The notes: generated by a model from the letters alone, not told the origin. 64,000 nucleotides of DNA from Adiantum capillus-veneris (GCA_014529385.2 CM043965.1:65631190-65695189); one strand, 5' to 3'. Counted from the first letter of the stretch, positions 41,784-54,185 are shown. A program made the numbers and translations.

Positions 41784-44431
41784 CACATGCCTATGTACAA
41801 TGAAAAGGTAAGAATAGCCACAGTGTTTAGGTGATTTTGGTAGGTGAGGTAGCTCACTATGGAAATTATGGAGATCCAGAAAATGGCTATCAGTACTACT
41901 AGTAGAACCTTCACCAAAATAAGTATTAGAAGTACCACACTAAAAGTTAAGGTTTATTTGATATGCTTTTGTGAAACGGAAACTTTTTGCATAATCTCCT
42001 AGGTGGAGAACACCCTATAGTTTCCACTATTCATACAGAGAGTAAGCCCTCAACAAAATTATCCCACTCCCTAAATCAAACAAAGATCCTTAGTTAATAT
42101 CTAAATATGACCATTATGCATAGTTACTGAGGGTGAGCAGCATCAAGCAAGGTTTTCAAGGTATCTAGTACTCTATACCACTGCAAAAACCATCCTCAAG
42201 CCTAAGGCCTTGATGATAATTCCACAACTAAAGTGACTCCCAATCTAACATACAAATAAATTGAGATCTTTTACATCCAGCTAATCAATTAGGTATTATA
42301 GTGTATCAATCAGACATGAAGAATTCACAAGCCAAAGGTCTTCAAACTCTGACCCCTCACTCTTTCTTCAAAGTACAACTTACTCACAAACATGCTCCTT
42401 TCTTTGAACTTCAAAAAATACCAACAAGACCATATTCATGAACAATGTATTCATGACATATCAAGAGTATAGTTGTTTTTAACAAGACTAATGTTAGTAG
42501 TTATTTTTCAAAAAAAAAATGTCAATCCAACTATAAAAACCATAATTTCAATTTTTAACATGTGAATAAGAGTATCCCTTTAATATCTGAAAAAAGTATA
42601 ACCAGTTCAAAGTTCTTTGAGAGTCAAGCAAAAAAAAATCCACAAACAGACCAATTCCTATGACATTCATTCTCTTTGCATAAACACAAGTTTAAGAAAA
42701 TCCAAGACTCAGTGAGGGATAATAATCTCTCACCTTAAAATAAAGAACCCCGGATGTGGAATCTACTAGTAGCCAATGTGTCAGACTATCAAAGCATGGA
42801 GATTCTAGTTGGGGGAGGAATGCAAGTGGGCCATGCCATCTCTAAGTGTAAGCAGATCACATGGCCAGTAGCTTTCTACGTGCAAGAGTCCATCCTTGGC
42901 ATAATCAATAATCAAGTTAGAGAAAATGTATTCAACTCAAAAATCAAGTGCTCAATTAATAGACATAGTGATCAATAGTATCTAAGCAATGCATTTATAC
43001 CCATATGGAAGAAAAACTCAAACAAGGAAAAGCACTTAGTACAAATTATCATGACTAATAGTGCAAGGAGGGGTCACATTGGCTGCTTAGAGATGCCATA
43101 TAGATGCCATAAAGTAGCAAAGTGAAGAGGGAAGAATATCATTCGTTGGAGGTCCCACTCAAAGACATTAATGAGCTCCTTGTTGGCATCCTCACCAACA
43201 GAAATAGCTTCAACATAGTTTACTCGGGATGAGCACCTATCAGCGGATCCAAGGTGTGGCAATGAGCATGGTGAGGCCGAGTCAACATGCAAAGAGGAGT
43301 AGATATCATGCTTGTACTAGATAGGTAAAGAGTGAGAGGGAGGTGTAATGAAAATGCCAAATTCAAAGCAAACAATAAATGCCTCTCGTTACTTATTCAT
43401 AATGCTATTAAGGAAGGGTCCTACCAAGGATATGCAAGATGTTCTTGCAAGATCATCTAAAGCAGTTATAAGATCCCAATGGAGAAATATCATGGTGGAG
43501 TATAGCTCACCATTATACTGGCATAAGTGTGTAGGAACCTCCCACACTACCGAATCCGAAGTGGACGAAGACTATAAGATACCTAGATGAATCTAGTAAA
43601 AGCCAAGATTCACCCATTTAAGAAAGTGCAAGGTAAAGACTCATATTAATCACCCAAAAGAAAGTATAACCATCAGCTCCGTCTCATGCATAGTTTAAGC
43701 CAAATTCACCCATTGAGGAAAGTGCAAGGTAAATATTCATCTTTAATCACCTTGAAGACGATAGAACCATCAACTCCATCATGCATAGTAAAAGCCAAAT
43801 ACTTTAAATAGTTGAAGGTTAGAAAGCTAAAATAGCTACTAGCAAAAGTGAAATGATAGAAGATGCGTGTTCCTTTAAGGAAAACATGCAATGGTAGAGC
43901 CAAAAGAATGTAGCAAGATGAAGCAATCACAACCGAGTAAAATGACTATGTGTGTGTTTGTATTAAAAATAATACTTAGACACAAAAGAACACCATGTTC
44001 AAATGGCTCTAGACAATAGAAAATTATTTTCAACGGATTTTTCTAGCCTTGGATACTTATTTTAGGTGTCAAAGAACCTATCAATTGTTATCTGTGTAAT
44101 ACTTTAAAAAAATTTAGATTGACTACTATCTTAATATGAAAGAGTTTGGAAGTAAAGTTTAGATGTATTATTGGGTTTTGTTTTGAAAAAGCTTGGAGTC
44201 CAAGAGAGGTAGTGACATTCTCAAAAGGTTTTAGTGTATTGTAGTAAACTACTTTCTTTTTAATAAAGTCAAAATTCTTGATACCCTTCAAAGAACCATC
44301 ACCACTTTTGATGTAAATGGTAATACTTTTTTTTTCTTTTTTTAGATGTTTTTAAATTACTTTTTATTGTGTTCATAAAATTTAAAAAGTATGACTTTTT
44401 TCAAAAGGTGTATCATTTCCTTTAAAATAAC
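41784..44431. other. intergenic DNA
   Basis: No family recognised. Short open stretches at 42754-42978, 43074-43292 and 43348-43590 look unrelated to any motif I know. One tandem duplication is listed separately. Confidence 0.55.
43597..43795. repeat. two tandem copies of a ~98-bp unit
   Basis: AAAGCCAAGATTCACCCATT and AAGCCAAATTCACCCATT begin two neighbouring units that also share GAAAGTGCAAGGTAAA and CATGCATAGT. Confidence 0.88.
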
Positions 44432-44730
44432 CAACTTTTTTCTTCATTTGTAGGTCATCCAACTTTTCTCTGTCGACTTTTCTCCAATTTAACAACATGG
44501 ATGCCATTTTTAACCCCTTTATACACTTGCATCATCGGTCAAATGCTTCTCTTGAAAAGAGACAACATATTTTTTTTTATTACTTATAACAAAAAATATG
44601 TCATTATATAATCCCAAGTACTAAAAAACTATCTTTTATTCAGGTTACATTAGCAGAAAAATGCATTGGGAGATATAGTTCAAGGAGAGTTCAAGTTTTC
44701 ATGCCAAGATGTGAATGTACATGAGGATGA
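44432..44730 (-). repeat. left direct repeat (partial 3' LTR)
   Basis: About 300 bp, matching 47851-48090 with many changes. Confidence 0.75.
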
Positions 44731-44750
44731 ACGAATGATTCCTTATCAAG

Positions 44751-44754
<4 letters not shown>

Positions 44755-44784
<30 letters not shown>

Positions 44785-44850
44785 ACCCCCCCCCCCCCCC
44801 CCCCCCCCCCGGAATAAGAACACTTGGTGGAGGACAGTCCACCAAGTGGA
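44755..44850. repeat. (GT)n, poly(C) and a hairpin
   Basis: (GT)n at 44755-44782, a 26-base C run at 44785-44810, then ACTTGGTGG, eight bases, CCACCAAGT (44823-44848), a 9-bp-arm inverted repeat. Confidence 0.9.
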
Positions 44851-45420
44851 CTTACCCCCTACCAAATGCAAATAATAGTGATGAAACATTGATCATAGTC
44901 CTATTAAATTTTCCTTTTGTAAAAACTTGATCACCAATAATTCTATTTCTGTTTCTACAAGCCCATTCAAAGTGAACATATGGATGACCTTGTCTTAATG
45001 CAACTTAGCCCTTTTCGTCCTTGGTCAGGTCTCTCAAAAGTCGGGTCTTTAGGACTCTTTGATCTCTGGAAATTGGTTTTGGGTACCCTAAAAGTTTGGA
45101 ATTAGGAAACTTGAAAAAATTCAGCTCTAAAACCAAAACTTTTTGCAAAAAAATCAGCTCTAAAACGTGAATTCAGTTTGTCCTATTGCTCGCAAGCTTT
45201 CTTCTTGGCTTTATCTGATTCAATTTGGAGTTGTTTATCAAAAGTCAAAGCAATTTTTGTGATCTACACTTGAAACAACACTCAAAATAGTCTCAAGATT
45301 AGGACATAGGAATTTTGGCTTGTATCTTGGTCTCCATAAGGTATTTTTAGCTCAAACTTGATATTTGAGATGTACTCAAGTATATGTACAAGCTCATTAA
45401 GTCAAATACCCCACTATGAA

Positions 45421-47000
45421 GAGGTACATGGATCAACTTTTCAATATGTCTTTTGTTTTGCTTCCTTTGAGCCAAATTTGATGATTTTTTTTTCAAAATT
45501 GGACTTGGGGATATGTTTCCTTGTGTATACACTACATATCTAGAAAATGTCAGGTCAAGCTGTCACCATGGGTATATGGATCATGATCCATGTTTGGAGG
45601 CCAAATTGACTTTTCTTGGTACCTTGAGGATCAAAATGACTAGCAGATGTTATGGTATCATACTTTTTGGGTTTGGATCTTTGGTTTGGGAATTAGGTCA
45701 GTTCTTGTACTTTGTGAGAGTCGTTGGCAATTTTGGGATTTTGACTTGGGTTTTGATGTCCAAATGAGATGAAACTTTGAGTTTGGCTAGAAATAGCATG
45801 ACAGGTAGAGCATAGTGGGTAGGTTTTGGGTTCAAAGTTTGCAAAAGACCCATGGATCGCCATCCATGTTTGGAGAGTTTTTGACCCCAAATTTGAACCA
45901 CTCCTAAATGAAGGTATTTTCAAGATTCTTCCTTGGATTTAGACAAGTTTTGGTCAGCCAAAAGTGAAACCCTAGGTCAGTCTTAGTAGTTTTTCACTTT
46001 GAACTATTTTTTGCAATTTTAATCCACTTTTTGAACTTTTTTGGCAACCTTGCTTTGGGATGTTTCTCTTACAATGGTCCTTGCTACGGTCAAGTATAGT
46101 TTCAGTCCCAAAACTCAAATGAGGTACATGGATCGCGATCCATTTTTGGTCACTACTGGACTTGAAATTTGGAGAGTTGATTGTTGATGATGTTTATAGG
46201 CTACTCCCAAAACCTATTTGAACTTGGATCAGTTGTGAGCAACCAAAAGTGAAATCTGGAGTCTAGTTTGACAGTTTTGACAATCTTTTGTTTTTGGCTC
46301 TTTTGACCACTTTTTTTATTTTTTTGCAAATGCTTCTTTTGGGAAAAGTGTTTGTCTATGTCTCTGCTCCCTACTGCTCAACTCTCAGGCCAAAATCATG
46401 ATGAGGTACATGGATCGTGATCCATGTTCCATCAAATCTGGACACCAAATTTGGCATGCTGATTAATTGCAGTGTCTTTAGTCTACTCCACAAATTTGTT
46501 TGAAATTTGAAAAAAAAATTATCAGTCAAAATTTTTTTTGTGTTTGCCTATGATTTTTGACTACTTTATGTGTTTGACACTTTGACCAACGTTTTGTATT
46601 TTTTTACTATTGTGCATTTTGGGAAAGTTGTTTCAAATGGTATCAGCTACCTGCTGCTCAAATCTCAACCCCAAATGATGAAAAGGTACATGCATCACGA
46701 TCCATGTTTGACATCATTTTGACATGAAACTTGGCCAGCTGGTTGTCTATACCCTGTAGATGCCGAATCCCAACTTTTTTGAATTTGGATCACAAAATCT
46801 CAAGATATGTCCAATTTTGTGTTTGAAACCCTTTTTTCTGTTGGTTTTGCCCTATCAACAAGTTTGATATTTTTTTTTGCATACAAACTTGATCAGAGCA
46901 ATGTTCTACTAATACCAAGTGTTATTGACCACTTTCTCACAAAATGGCCTCTAAGGTACATGGATTGTGATCCATATTTATCCACATATTTTGCTCAAAA
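45421..47000. repeat. degenerate ~277-bp tandem array with a palindromic core
   Basis: Core ATGGATCGCGATCCAT (perfect at 46128-46143) and variants at 45576, 45852, 46410, 46690 and 46960; a half-site lies at 45427. Spacings are 276, 276, 282, 280 and 270 bp. The core is usually preceded by GAGGTAC or AAGGTAC. Unit sequence between cores is strongly diverged but keeps phrases such as GAACTTGGATCA and CCAAAAGTGAAA. It lies in what would be the leader of the minus-strand element. Confidence 0.85.
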
Positions 47001-47502
47001 TTTCCACATTGCTTCTATTGGGTTTTACGATGCCCTTGATTAACAAATTTTTCAATTTTGATCATTTTTCAGGTCTCTACCATCAAATTTCAGTTTTTCA
47101 AAGTTATGGTCGATTGTATCAAAATATGGTTTTTTATAGTTTTTGCCTTGATATTTTAGCCCAAATTTAATGGTTTTAGTTTCTACTTAGTCTACTCCTA
47201 TGTTCTAGAAAAAAACATGAAGAAAAATTGAACAAAACAATGCAAATAAAAATTGTAATGGAAAACGGAATAGCACTCTGAAAGTAACGAGAAGATTGAA
47301 GAATGAAACATTTTTTGCTATCTCACTCACAACTCTCATTACCTCTTGAGGATAGATCTAGCAAGTCCTTGACTTCTAAACTCTGTCAAACACTAAACCC
47401 AGTGTCTAGCTACTTCACTGATAAGGTGTAAATGGAATGGAAAGAAAAATCTTTGGAAGGCAATGCTCAAAATACGCACTAGGTCACTCACCATCTAAAA
47501 AT

Positions 47503-47524
47503 CATTCCCCGATGACAGTGCCAA
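47503..47524 (-). promoter_or_regulatory. primer-binding site, Athila/Tat type
   Basis: The minus strand reads ATTGGCACTGTCATCGGGGA. The usual plant site is TTGGCGCCGTTGTCGGGGA; the match is good with a few changes and it abuts CTAACA, an LTR end. Confidence 0.7.
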
Positions 47525-48090
47525 TGTTAGCAGGCCACCACAATTGGAAGTTTTCAACATAGCTATCTGACACTAACATAATATGTCAATAAGCAATGAA
47601 GTGACTCGGATGGGACACGGAGACTCTTTGAGGTTGTTAGTCCTCAAGAAGTGAACCTAACAAGCAAACACATCAACTCAACAAGCAAACCATCACTCAA
47701 TTATGATTAGGAAATTTTCATATGTCCTTTCTCACCACTCTAGATCATCACGCCATTTTAGTGACTAAACGGACTCGAATCATCATGAAACTTTAAGGGA
47801 AGCAAATGTCACCAAACAACATATTTCATTACATTTGCATGAAGAACAAAAACTTTTTCCCTCCAATTGTAGGTCATCCAATTTTTCCTTGATTTAACAA
47901 CATGGGTGTCATTTTTAACTCCTTTATACGCTTGCATCATCTGTCAGATCCTTGGCGTGAAAAGAGACAACCTACTTATTTTTATGTTACCCATATCTAA
48001 TTTCTAAGAACTATGGGCTACATTAGCAAAAAAATGCAGTGAGGGTTATAATTCAAGTTTTAATGCTAAGACGTGAATGTGTATGAGGAT
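47525..48090 (-). repeat. right LTR (5' LTR), right end not located
   Basis: Plus strand begins TGTTAGCAGGCC. It includes the 47851-48090 direct repeat. The outer end is not definable without another copy. Confidence 0.5.
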
Positions 48091-48278
48091 TTCAAGCTTT
48101 TGCAATGGAGACCATTTTTGGGAGCTTTTTGACATTTAATTTGGAGCTTTTTCTAATGGCACAAAAAAGTTAACCCAAAAAAAAGACATTACTCATACGA
48201 TATACACCAAAAAACATGTATCAGTTTCAAAAATTCCAACTTTTGAGCTTTAACATCTAGCAAGATATGAACTACAAA

Positions 48279-48279
<1 letters not shown>

Positions 48280-48364
<85 letters not shown>
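48280..48364. repeat. (AT)n microsatellite
   Basis: About 85 bp of AT. Confidence 0.98.
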
Positions 48365-48366
<2 letters not shown>

Positions 48367-49895
48367 TTATACTACATTATATAACTATAAATATAATATA
48401 TCATATATAATATCTATAGTATATATAATTATACTATACTATATATAATTTTGTATATGCATAAAAATCTTGTATATGTACCTATTCATGCTCATCTCTG
48501 AGAAGACTATCATTGTCCATAATATTGATGACACTCAGAGGAAGATGAGAACACATAGTGAATGGAGAGCCATGTTTGAAAAAAAATGTTTTGGCAACCA
48601 TTTGAAACTACATTGCCTTCAAGAAGGAAGATGTGGGGTGGAGATTGCAAGCTATGATGAAAACATCCCTAATCATGATGTTTATCGTGAAAAATACTAG
48701 GAAATGTTATTGAGAAGACTAGCTTATGGTCCCTAACAAGGTGGGTGAATCTTGATGGTGTCAATAGCGAGATAGCTAATGGTGTATTGAATACAAACAG
48801 GTACTGCAAGTCATGTATGCTGGTAAAGGAAGTGTACAAACCAATATCACAAAAGGAAGCACAACTCTTCTCATGTCTAATGGAGCCTGTACATTTTAAA
48901 ATTGTCATTCAAAAGTTTACACATCTTGTAGTAGCTTCCATCTGCAAATTCTTCTCAGAGGACAATCCATGCTTATACATTGTTCATCATTTCTAGCCTA
49001 TATCCATAATAAAAAAATAAAAAAATAAAAAATGTATATTATTTACTACTCACCTTATTAGATCTTTTGACTCTAATTAATCCTTTTGCAAAAAATGTAT
49101 ATTCTTTACTACTCACCTTATTATATCTTTTGACTCTAATTAATCCTTTGCAAAATTTCAGCAATAATAAAAATAATTCTCTTAAGAAATAATGCATAAG
49201 GTATGCTACAATTCTCCCTTTCAGTTTCTCATCTTACAAAGCCAATCATGCCACATATAGAGAGGTTTAAAGAAGAGCACGATCTAAATCAATCTCACAT
49301 GCATTTATTCCGGTTTTAAGAAATCTTGGTCAAGCCCATGTTCAGTACAAAAATCATTGACTGTGTTTAGATTGCCATTATCCTACCATAATTCATGTCA
49401 TATCTTCAATAAATCTGACAAAGGAAGAACACACATGAGTATGGATGACATTACTCAAGCTACTAGATCCAATTCATCTAGATCCACCATATTGTGTTTG
49501 AATAAATGAAGCCCTTGCTAAGACTATTAGCCCAAACAATCAACTTTGCTTTAAACCATTTTTCCAGTTGTGATCTTATGCTTCCTGATTTTTGGTGGTT
49601 GGCTATCTCACCAATTATTGGCAGTGAAGGGTTAAAAGAAGATGTGTACAAGGACTGGCTTGTATAAAAAGCCCTTGATAAAGCAATTTGAGAAGGTGTT
49701 GATGCATTTAGTGAGAAAGTTGGTTATGATGCATAGTTGGAAAGAGAGCCAGAAGTGCAGAAATCATCAAGCACCAAAATGTCATCCCCAACACTCGCAG
49801 CTTGATTTGCTAAAGGCGAACAATGTGTTAATGTATCAAAGGTGGCACTAGCAATGGTCTTTGGTACACCTCCTTTAAGTCAATGCCTGGAGGTG
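48365..49895. other. intergenic DNA with possible exon pieces
   Basis: Plus-strand open stretches at 48470-48700 (with C-L-Q-E-G-R-C-G-V-E) and 48745-48996 (Y-C-K-S-C-M-L-V-K) have cysteine-rich, protein-like text, but I cannot name a family. At 49031-49155 a ~62-bp unit is duplicated in tandem (AATGTATATT.TTTACTACTC). The region ends in sequence split by the next element. Confidence 0.45.
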
Positions 49896-49900
49896 TGTAG

Positions 49901-49941
49901 TGTGAGTGTGTGAATGCGGTGTGTGTGTGGAGAGTGAGAAG

Positions 49942-49996
<55 letters not shown>

Positions 49997-50166
49997 CAGG
50001 ATGTGGGATGGAGCTCCCAAATCTCACTATATGAGCACAATGTGAGAATAAGTGAGAGCTCCTTATTCTTTGTATGTATAAAGAATAAGGAGATAAATAA
50101 GGGCGGTCGGACACTGGCCGATGGACACGAGCAAAGCACAGTGAGGCACACCGACTTTACCTAACA
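49901..50166 (-). repeat. 3' LTR with (AG)n and hairpin
   Basis: 266 bp, plus strand TGTGAGTGTG ... CCTAACA. (AG)n at 49944-49992. Hairpin CCTTATTCTTT, GTATGTAT, AAAGAATAAGG at 50062-50091. Confidence 0.93.
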
Positions 50167-50178
50167 TTCTCCCACTAA
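50167..50178 (-). promoter_or_regulatory. polypurine tract
   Basis: The minus strand reads TTAGTGGGAGAA directly before the 3' LTR start TGTTAGG, the usual Ty1/copia form. Confidence 0.85.
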
Positions 50179-53100
50179 AGGCTATGTGCTGATAAGTGGC
50201 AAGAAGACTAGCCTACAACTAGTATATACAAGAGGTGAGAGAAGACAACTCTCACCTATGCCCACTGGCTCACTTTGTAACCACTCTAGTGTAGATGCAA
50301 CATGCATACCACTAGAGCTAGAGCTACGATGACACTTATGATGCAGGTATCAAGTGACGACTTGCATGGCTCCACAATGCACTATGCCAGTGTCAGTCAT
50401 TGCATGATTGATAACTCCCACTGCAAATGCACCAATCGCATAAGCAAGATCAAGTCTCAAGACCAAAAGGTCAAACATGAGAGACCCAAAAGCCAACAAA
50501 ACATGCATTGTTTGCGCCAACCTATCCCTATCAGCAACCTCAGTTCCATATGCATCCTCATCAGGAACCACCTGACACTATGCATCACCATGTCAGCATC
50601 GTTTGGCAAAGGCATATCTACTGAGAATGACTGCAAAACCAAAAAATCAGCACCACTATAATCACACACAACTATCTGAAGGACTTTGTCGCCCTCAAAT
50701 GTATCAAACACATCATAGAACAATGCATCAATCTTTGGCTCAACTGATGTCACCTCAATTGATGACTGACAAAGCTGTGCATCCCCAGAGATACCACTGC
50801 CTGCGTGAACGTCACCACAAGACAAATGCACAACTTTCTCTCCATGCAGCACATCCACAAAAGAGACATGCCTCGTCTCTCACTCCAAACATGGCTACAA
50901 ATACACAGAGACTACCCCGCCTTGTGTGTCAGAAATATGCAAAGGGTATACCAAACCACTCCTAGCACCTCTGGCTATCACCAGTGATCAGGCTATGCAT
51001 ATGAAATAACCACTCTCCAAGCAGTACACAATATCCACTACTCTGCAACTAACTCACTGAAATGAGACTCTAGCTAAGTCCTGATACATAACATACATCT
51101 CGTAGTGTAAGAAATGCACCGCTAGGTAAAGACATGCATACATCTCCAGCACCCTCTATGTCATATGCTGAACCGTCAACAAAATGCACACAACCAAGCC
51201 TCCCACTACAGAAAGATCAAAACAAATCACGACATGGCATCATGTGAAAATCGCATGCTTTTCTACAAGAAAACGCGTAGACAATGTGCTATCCAAGAAA
51301 CAAAGTAGTCTGAAGGCAAGCTAGACTCAAAAGTGACATGCCGGTCACATGCATCCTCTCTAGCATGTGTCCTCATAGTAGCACCATGCATCTTCCTCTT
51401 TCGTTGCCTCATATGCCTGAAGCTATGGCACCTAATATGCCCATCGTGGTCGTAGGGTCAACTCGCGATCGTGAGCGAGAACCACCTATAACCTAAAGCA
51501 TCTCCATATCCATGCCAAAACTATGGCAAACAAAGTGGGAGGTAACTCAACCACTACACAATTCTCAAAAGCATGATCAATCGCATCAAAATCAATGCTC
51601 ACATATGCATAAAACAACTCCACAATATGCAAACTCTGCAAGCATAAACTAGGACAAACTGCTCAATCGAGTGTAAAGCGCATAATCATATACGCAAGTA
51701 GAGAGCAAACTAGCTCAAAACGCGTCCCACAAGAGAAACTGCCTACAGGAATATGTAAAAACCTGTGACTAGCCTGTATTGTAGCCACACAAGTATACAC
51801 AAATCCTCACTCCTGCAAGAGTGGGTACAAGAACACCAAACTGTGTCCAAACTGACAAAATCTGTCAAAAGTGAGAGTAAACACTCGATCATTGTCAAAG
51901 TGAAAATATATCAACCACTGCACAAGATGGCATAACACTGCGAACTTTTATGGCGAGAAGACGGCAAAAAACAAATAGAATTTTCTTTGTAAAATGAGTC
52001 AAAACTCAACGCAAACCGCAAGTCAAAAAATTGTAGAGATAACTACCAGAGTGGAAGTCAACTCGCCCACTAAACCATCAAAGAGCAAACTGTGAATACG
52101 CATAAACCATGGCGAGAAATCTTGGAAAAAATCTGCAGAGTTTCCCCTAGGAACTGAGAAAAAACTCAAAAAATCTCACCAAATACGCATGACAATAGAC
52201 ACTATCTCAGTAGCAAAATCCACAAATGGTCTACATGCAATGCCAAAAGCTTGGCAAACTGGCTTACTCTTGACCGAGTAGCTCTATGGACGTGTACCTA
52301 TCTAAACAAAAGTGAAAACCTATAAACATACTACCTACAAGCTATGGCTAGCTCAAACTCTATCCACATAATCCATACATAGCATGAAACTGCACAAAAT
52401 TGTGCTAAAAAGCTATGTAAAATGTCCACTCAGTCAAACAATGCGCATGAAATCTCATCCGGATGTGTAACGATCCGAAAGTCACATCCCAAAGTATCAC
52501 TTGCATACGCAAAAACAAGGTGAATTCTCTCTCAAATAGCACCACAGTGTGCCATACATAGCCAAAGATGCAAACCGCATCACTCTCTACACTGTAGGAA
52601 TGAAACTGCAAAACCTGGATATGTCGAGATTGTTGATAGGCTGCTGCAAAAAAATCAGCACTCAAAATTTCAAAATTTTGATATGACCAGCATATCCAGA
52701 AGATGCCAAAACCTCAGGATAGACTCCTAGATCACATGTATCCGAGTCCGAGGGTGAGAGATATGCCCAAAACCTCCGTTTTCGGTCCAAAAATGCAGCA
52801 TAAACTTGTTGTTGTTGCACCTACTGTAATTTAGTGCAGAATTTCAGAAAATTGACATCACCATAGCATCTGGAATGTGCCAAAACCCCAACCTAGACTC
52901 TTGGATCATATCCATCCGACTCTGTGTGACAGAGATATGCAAAAAACACTGTTTCAGGAGCCAAAAACAGCAAAAACGAGCTGCAACACTCTTTGTTCCT
53001 TCTCTTTTTCTGCAAAATTCAGAAATGGCTTGCTACACAAGCTATATACAAGCTGAATATACATGCCTAAGCTGAGATCTCACATTGTCGAGCTATATCC

Positions 53101-53182
53101 ACCTCCGCCGAGCTCAAGCTGCCATAGCCGAACTCTGTCGCTTCCGTCTCGCCGGGAAGCCATCGCACGGGCGTCGCCAAAT
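50179..53182 (-). other. interior of the non-coding element
   Basis: Rich in CATGC and ACTC words, no protein similarity. Near the primer site a ~172-bp segment is duplicated (about 52675-52800 and 52850-52975: shared GCCAAAACC, AGACTC.T.GATCA, GAGATATGC). Confidence 0.7.
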
Positions 53183-53195
53183 CTCTGATACCAAT
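53183..53195 (-). promoter_or_regulatory. primer-binding site, initiator tRNA-Met
   Basis: The minus strand reads ATTGGTATCAGAG next to the 5' LTR end CACA; an exact match to the usual site. Confidence 0.92.
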
Positions 53196-53437
53196 TGTGA
53201 CTGTGCAAATATGGTGCATGTATGGAGAGTGAGAAGGTAAGAGAGAGAGAGAGAGAGAGAGTACACAAGATGTGGGGTGGAGCTCTCAAATCTCATTGTA
53301 TGAGCACAAATGTGAGAATGAGTAAGAGCTCCTTATTCTTTGTATGTATAAAGAATAAGGAGATAAATAAGGGTGGTCGGGACACTGGCCGACAGACACG
53401 GACAAAGCACGATGAGGCACATAGCCTTTACCTAACA
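53196..53437 (-). repeat. 5' LTR
   Basis: 242 bp, plus strand TGTGACTGTG ... CCTAACA. (AG)n shorter than in the other LTR. The same hairpin lies at 53331-53360. Confidence 0.93.
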
Positions 53438-53442
53438 TGTAG

Positions 53443-53631
53443 CTGGCTTGATGGCCACCTTAAAAGCTGTTGAACTTGTAGAACCTAAAGCTTTCCCTTT
53501 GAATGAAGGACTTGCAAAAAGATTCTTACCAAGATTCTATTGCTTGGTAAGGCAAAATAAATATTTTAAAAGTGAACTAAATGATTCTAGCAAAGATACC
53601 TATGTGTTGTACTTTTGAGAGGCGGTGTTTT
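53443..53631 (+). other. possible exon split off by the element
   Basis: The plus frame from 53444 reads A-G-L-M-A-T-L-K-A-V-E-L-V-E-P-K-A-F-P-L-N and stays open for about 58 codons to near 53618. The text is protein-like and starts directly after an AG. No family recognised. Confidence 0.3.
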
Positions 53632-53666
53632 TTTTGGGAGGGAAGGGAGGCCGAGGTGTTTTTTTT

Positions 53667-53697
<31 letters not shown>

Positions 53698-53720
53698 GGG
53701 GGGTGGAGGGGGATATATAA
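53632..53720. repeat. poly(T)-poly(G) run
   Basis: About 18 T and then more than 30 G (53660-53703). Lengths are unreliable. Confidence 0.9.
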
Positions 53721-53844
53721 CCTATACAATGTTTGGAGGCATGAAATCACTTGTATCTTCCCATAAACACATTTACAACACCATTTGAATTGAAAAGATT
53801 GTCTTGTTGTGCAGTTAAAGGACCTATACCTAGCATTGATAGAA

Positions 53845-54185
53845 GCAACCCAGCACATCGCCTTGACTTCAGTTTCCACAAGCCCTCAAGATGCAAGAAT
53901 AGGTGATTGCACTTGGAGAGACGCCCACGCTTGTCATATGCTCAAAACAACCTAGAGATTCTTGGCCTTGCACCTTTAGGGTATACCCCACAATCAATGC
54001 ATTCCAAGAGACAACATTCCAGATAAGAAGCTCCTCAAGCACTTGTTGTGCTTTCTCAAGTACACAAATGACATACATGTTAATCAAGGCATTTTCAAGC
54101 ACGACGTTCTTTGTCACCAACAACCACCTAACAATATCATCCTCAATTATTTTGTTGAAGTCAGCATCTTATTGCTACCATTTAC
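53845..54185 (-). pseudogene. PPR protein fragment (PLS type)
   Basis: The minus frame 54123-53869 and its upstream continuation read V-L-E-N-A-L-I-N-M-Y, L-E-K-A-Q-Q-V-L-E-E-L, N-V-V-S-W-N-A-L-I-V-G-Y, C-F-E-H-M and G-V-S-P-S-A-I-T-Y-S-C-I-L-R-A-C-G-N. These are consecutive P, L and S type motifs of plant organellar RNA-binding PPR proteins, about three repeats. Frame is kept for ~85 codons, but the piece has no start, no E/DYW end, and it is cut off on its N-terminal side at the copia LTR (54188-54195). It is younger than the fragment at 5.7 kb. A retained exon of a longer gene interrupted by the insertion is possible. Confidence 0.85.

Larger units (their letters stand above)
44432..48090 (-). 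mobile_element. remnant of an LTR element with an Athila/Tat-type primer site
   Basis: Direct repeats 44432-44730 and 47851-48090 share TGTAGGTCATCCAA, TTTAACAACATGG, CTTGCATCAT and AAAAGAGACAAC. A minus-strand primer site at 47503-47524 and an LTR-like end TGTTAGCAGG at 47525 orient the element to the minus strand. Between them lies a palindrome-bearing array but no coding region, so gag and pol are gone. The right LTR would start at 47525; the left copy matches only part of it. Confidence 0.6.
49901..53437 (-). mobile_element. non-coding Ty1/copia-like LTR element (TSD TGTAG)
   Basis: 3537 bp. LTRs are 49901-50166 and 53196-53437. The minus strand has the initiator-tRNA-Met primer site next to the right LTR and a polypurine tract next to the left one. 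The 5-bp duplication TGTAG is perfect at 49896-49900 and 53438-53442. The 3-kb interior has no open frame longer than ~130 codons and no gag or pol motif, so the element is non-autonomous. Confidence 0.93.

Noticed and set aside
48470-48996. Cellular zinc-finger gene (NF-X1-like)
   Set aside because: Cysteines are few and spaced irregularly, two stops separate the open stretches, and no second motif supports the idea.
53660-53703. Biological poly(T)-poly(G) element
   Set aside because: Homopolymer runs of this kind, as at 6172, 44785 and 58749, are prone to sequencing error and have no further structure.
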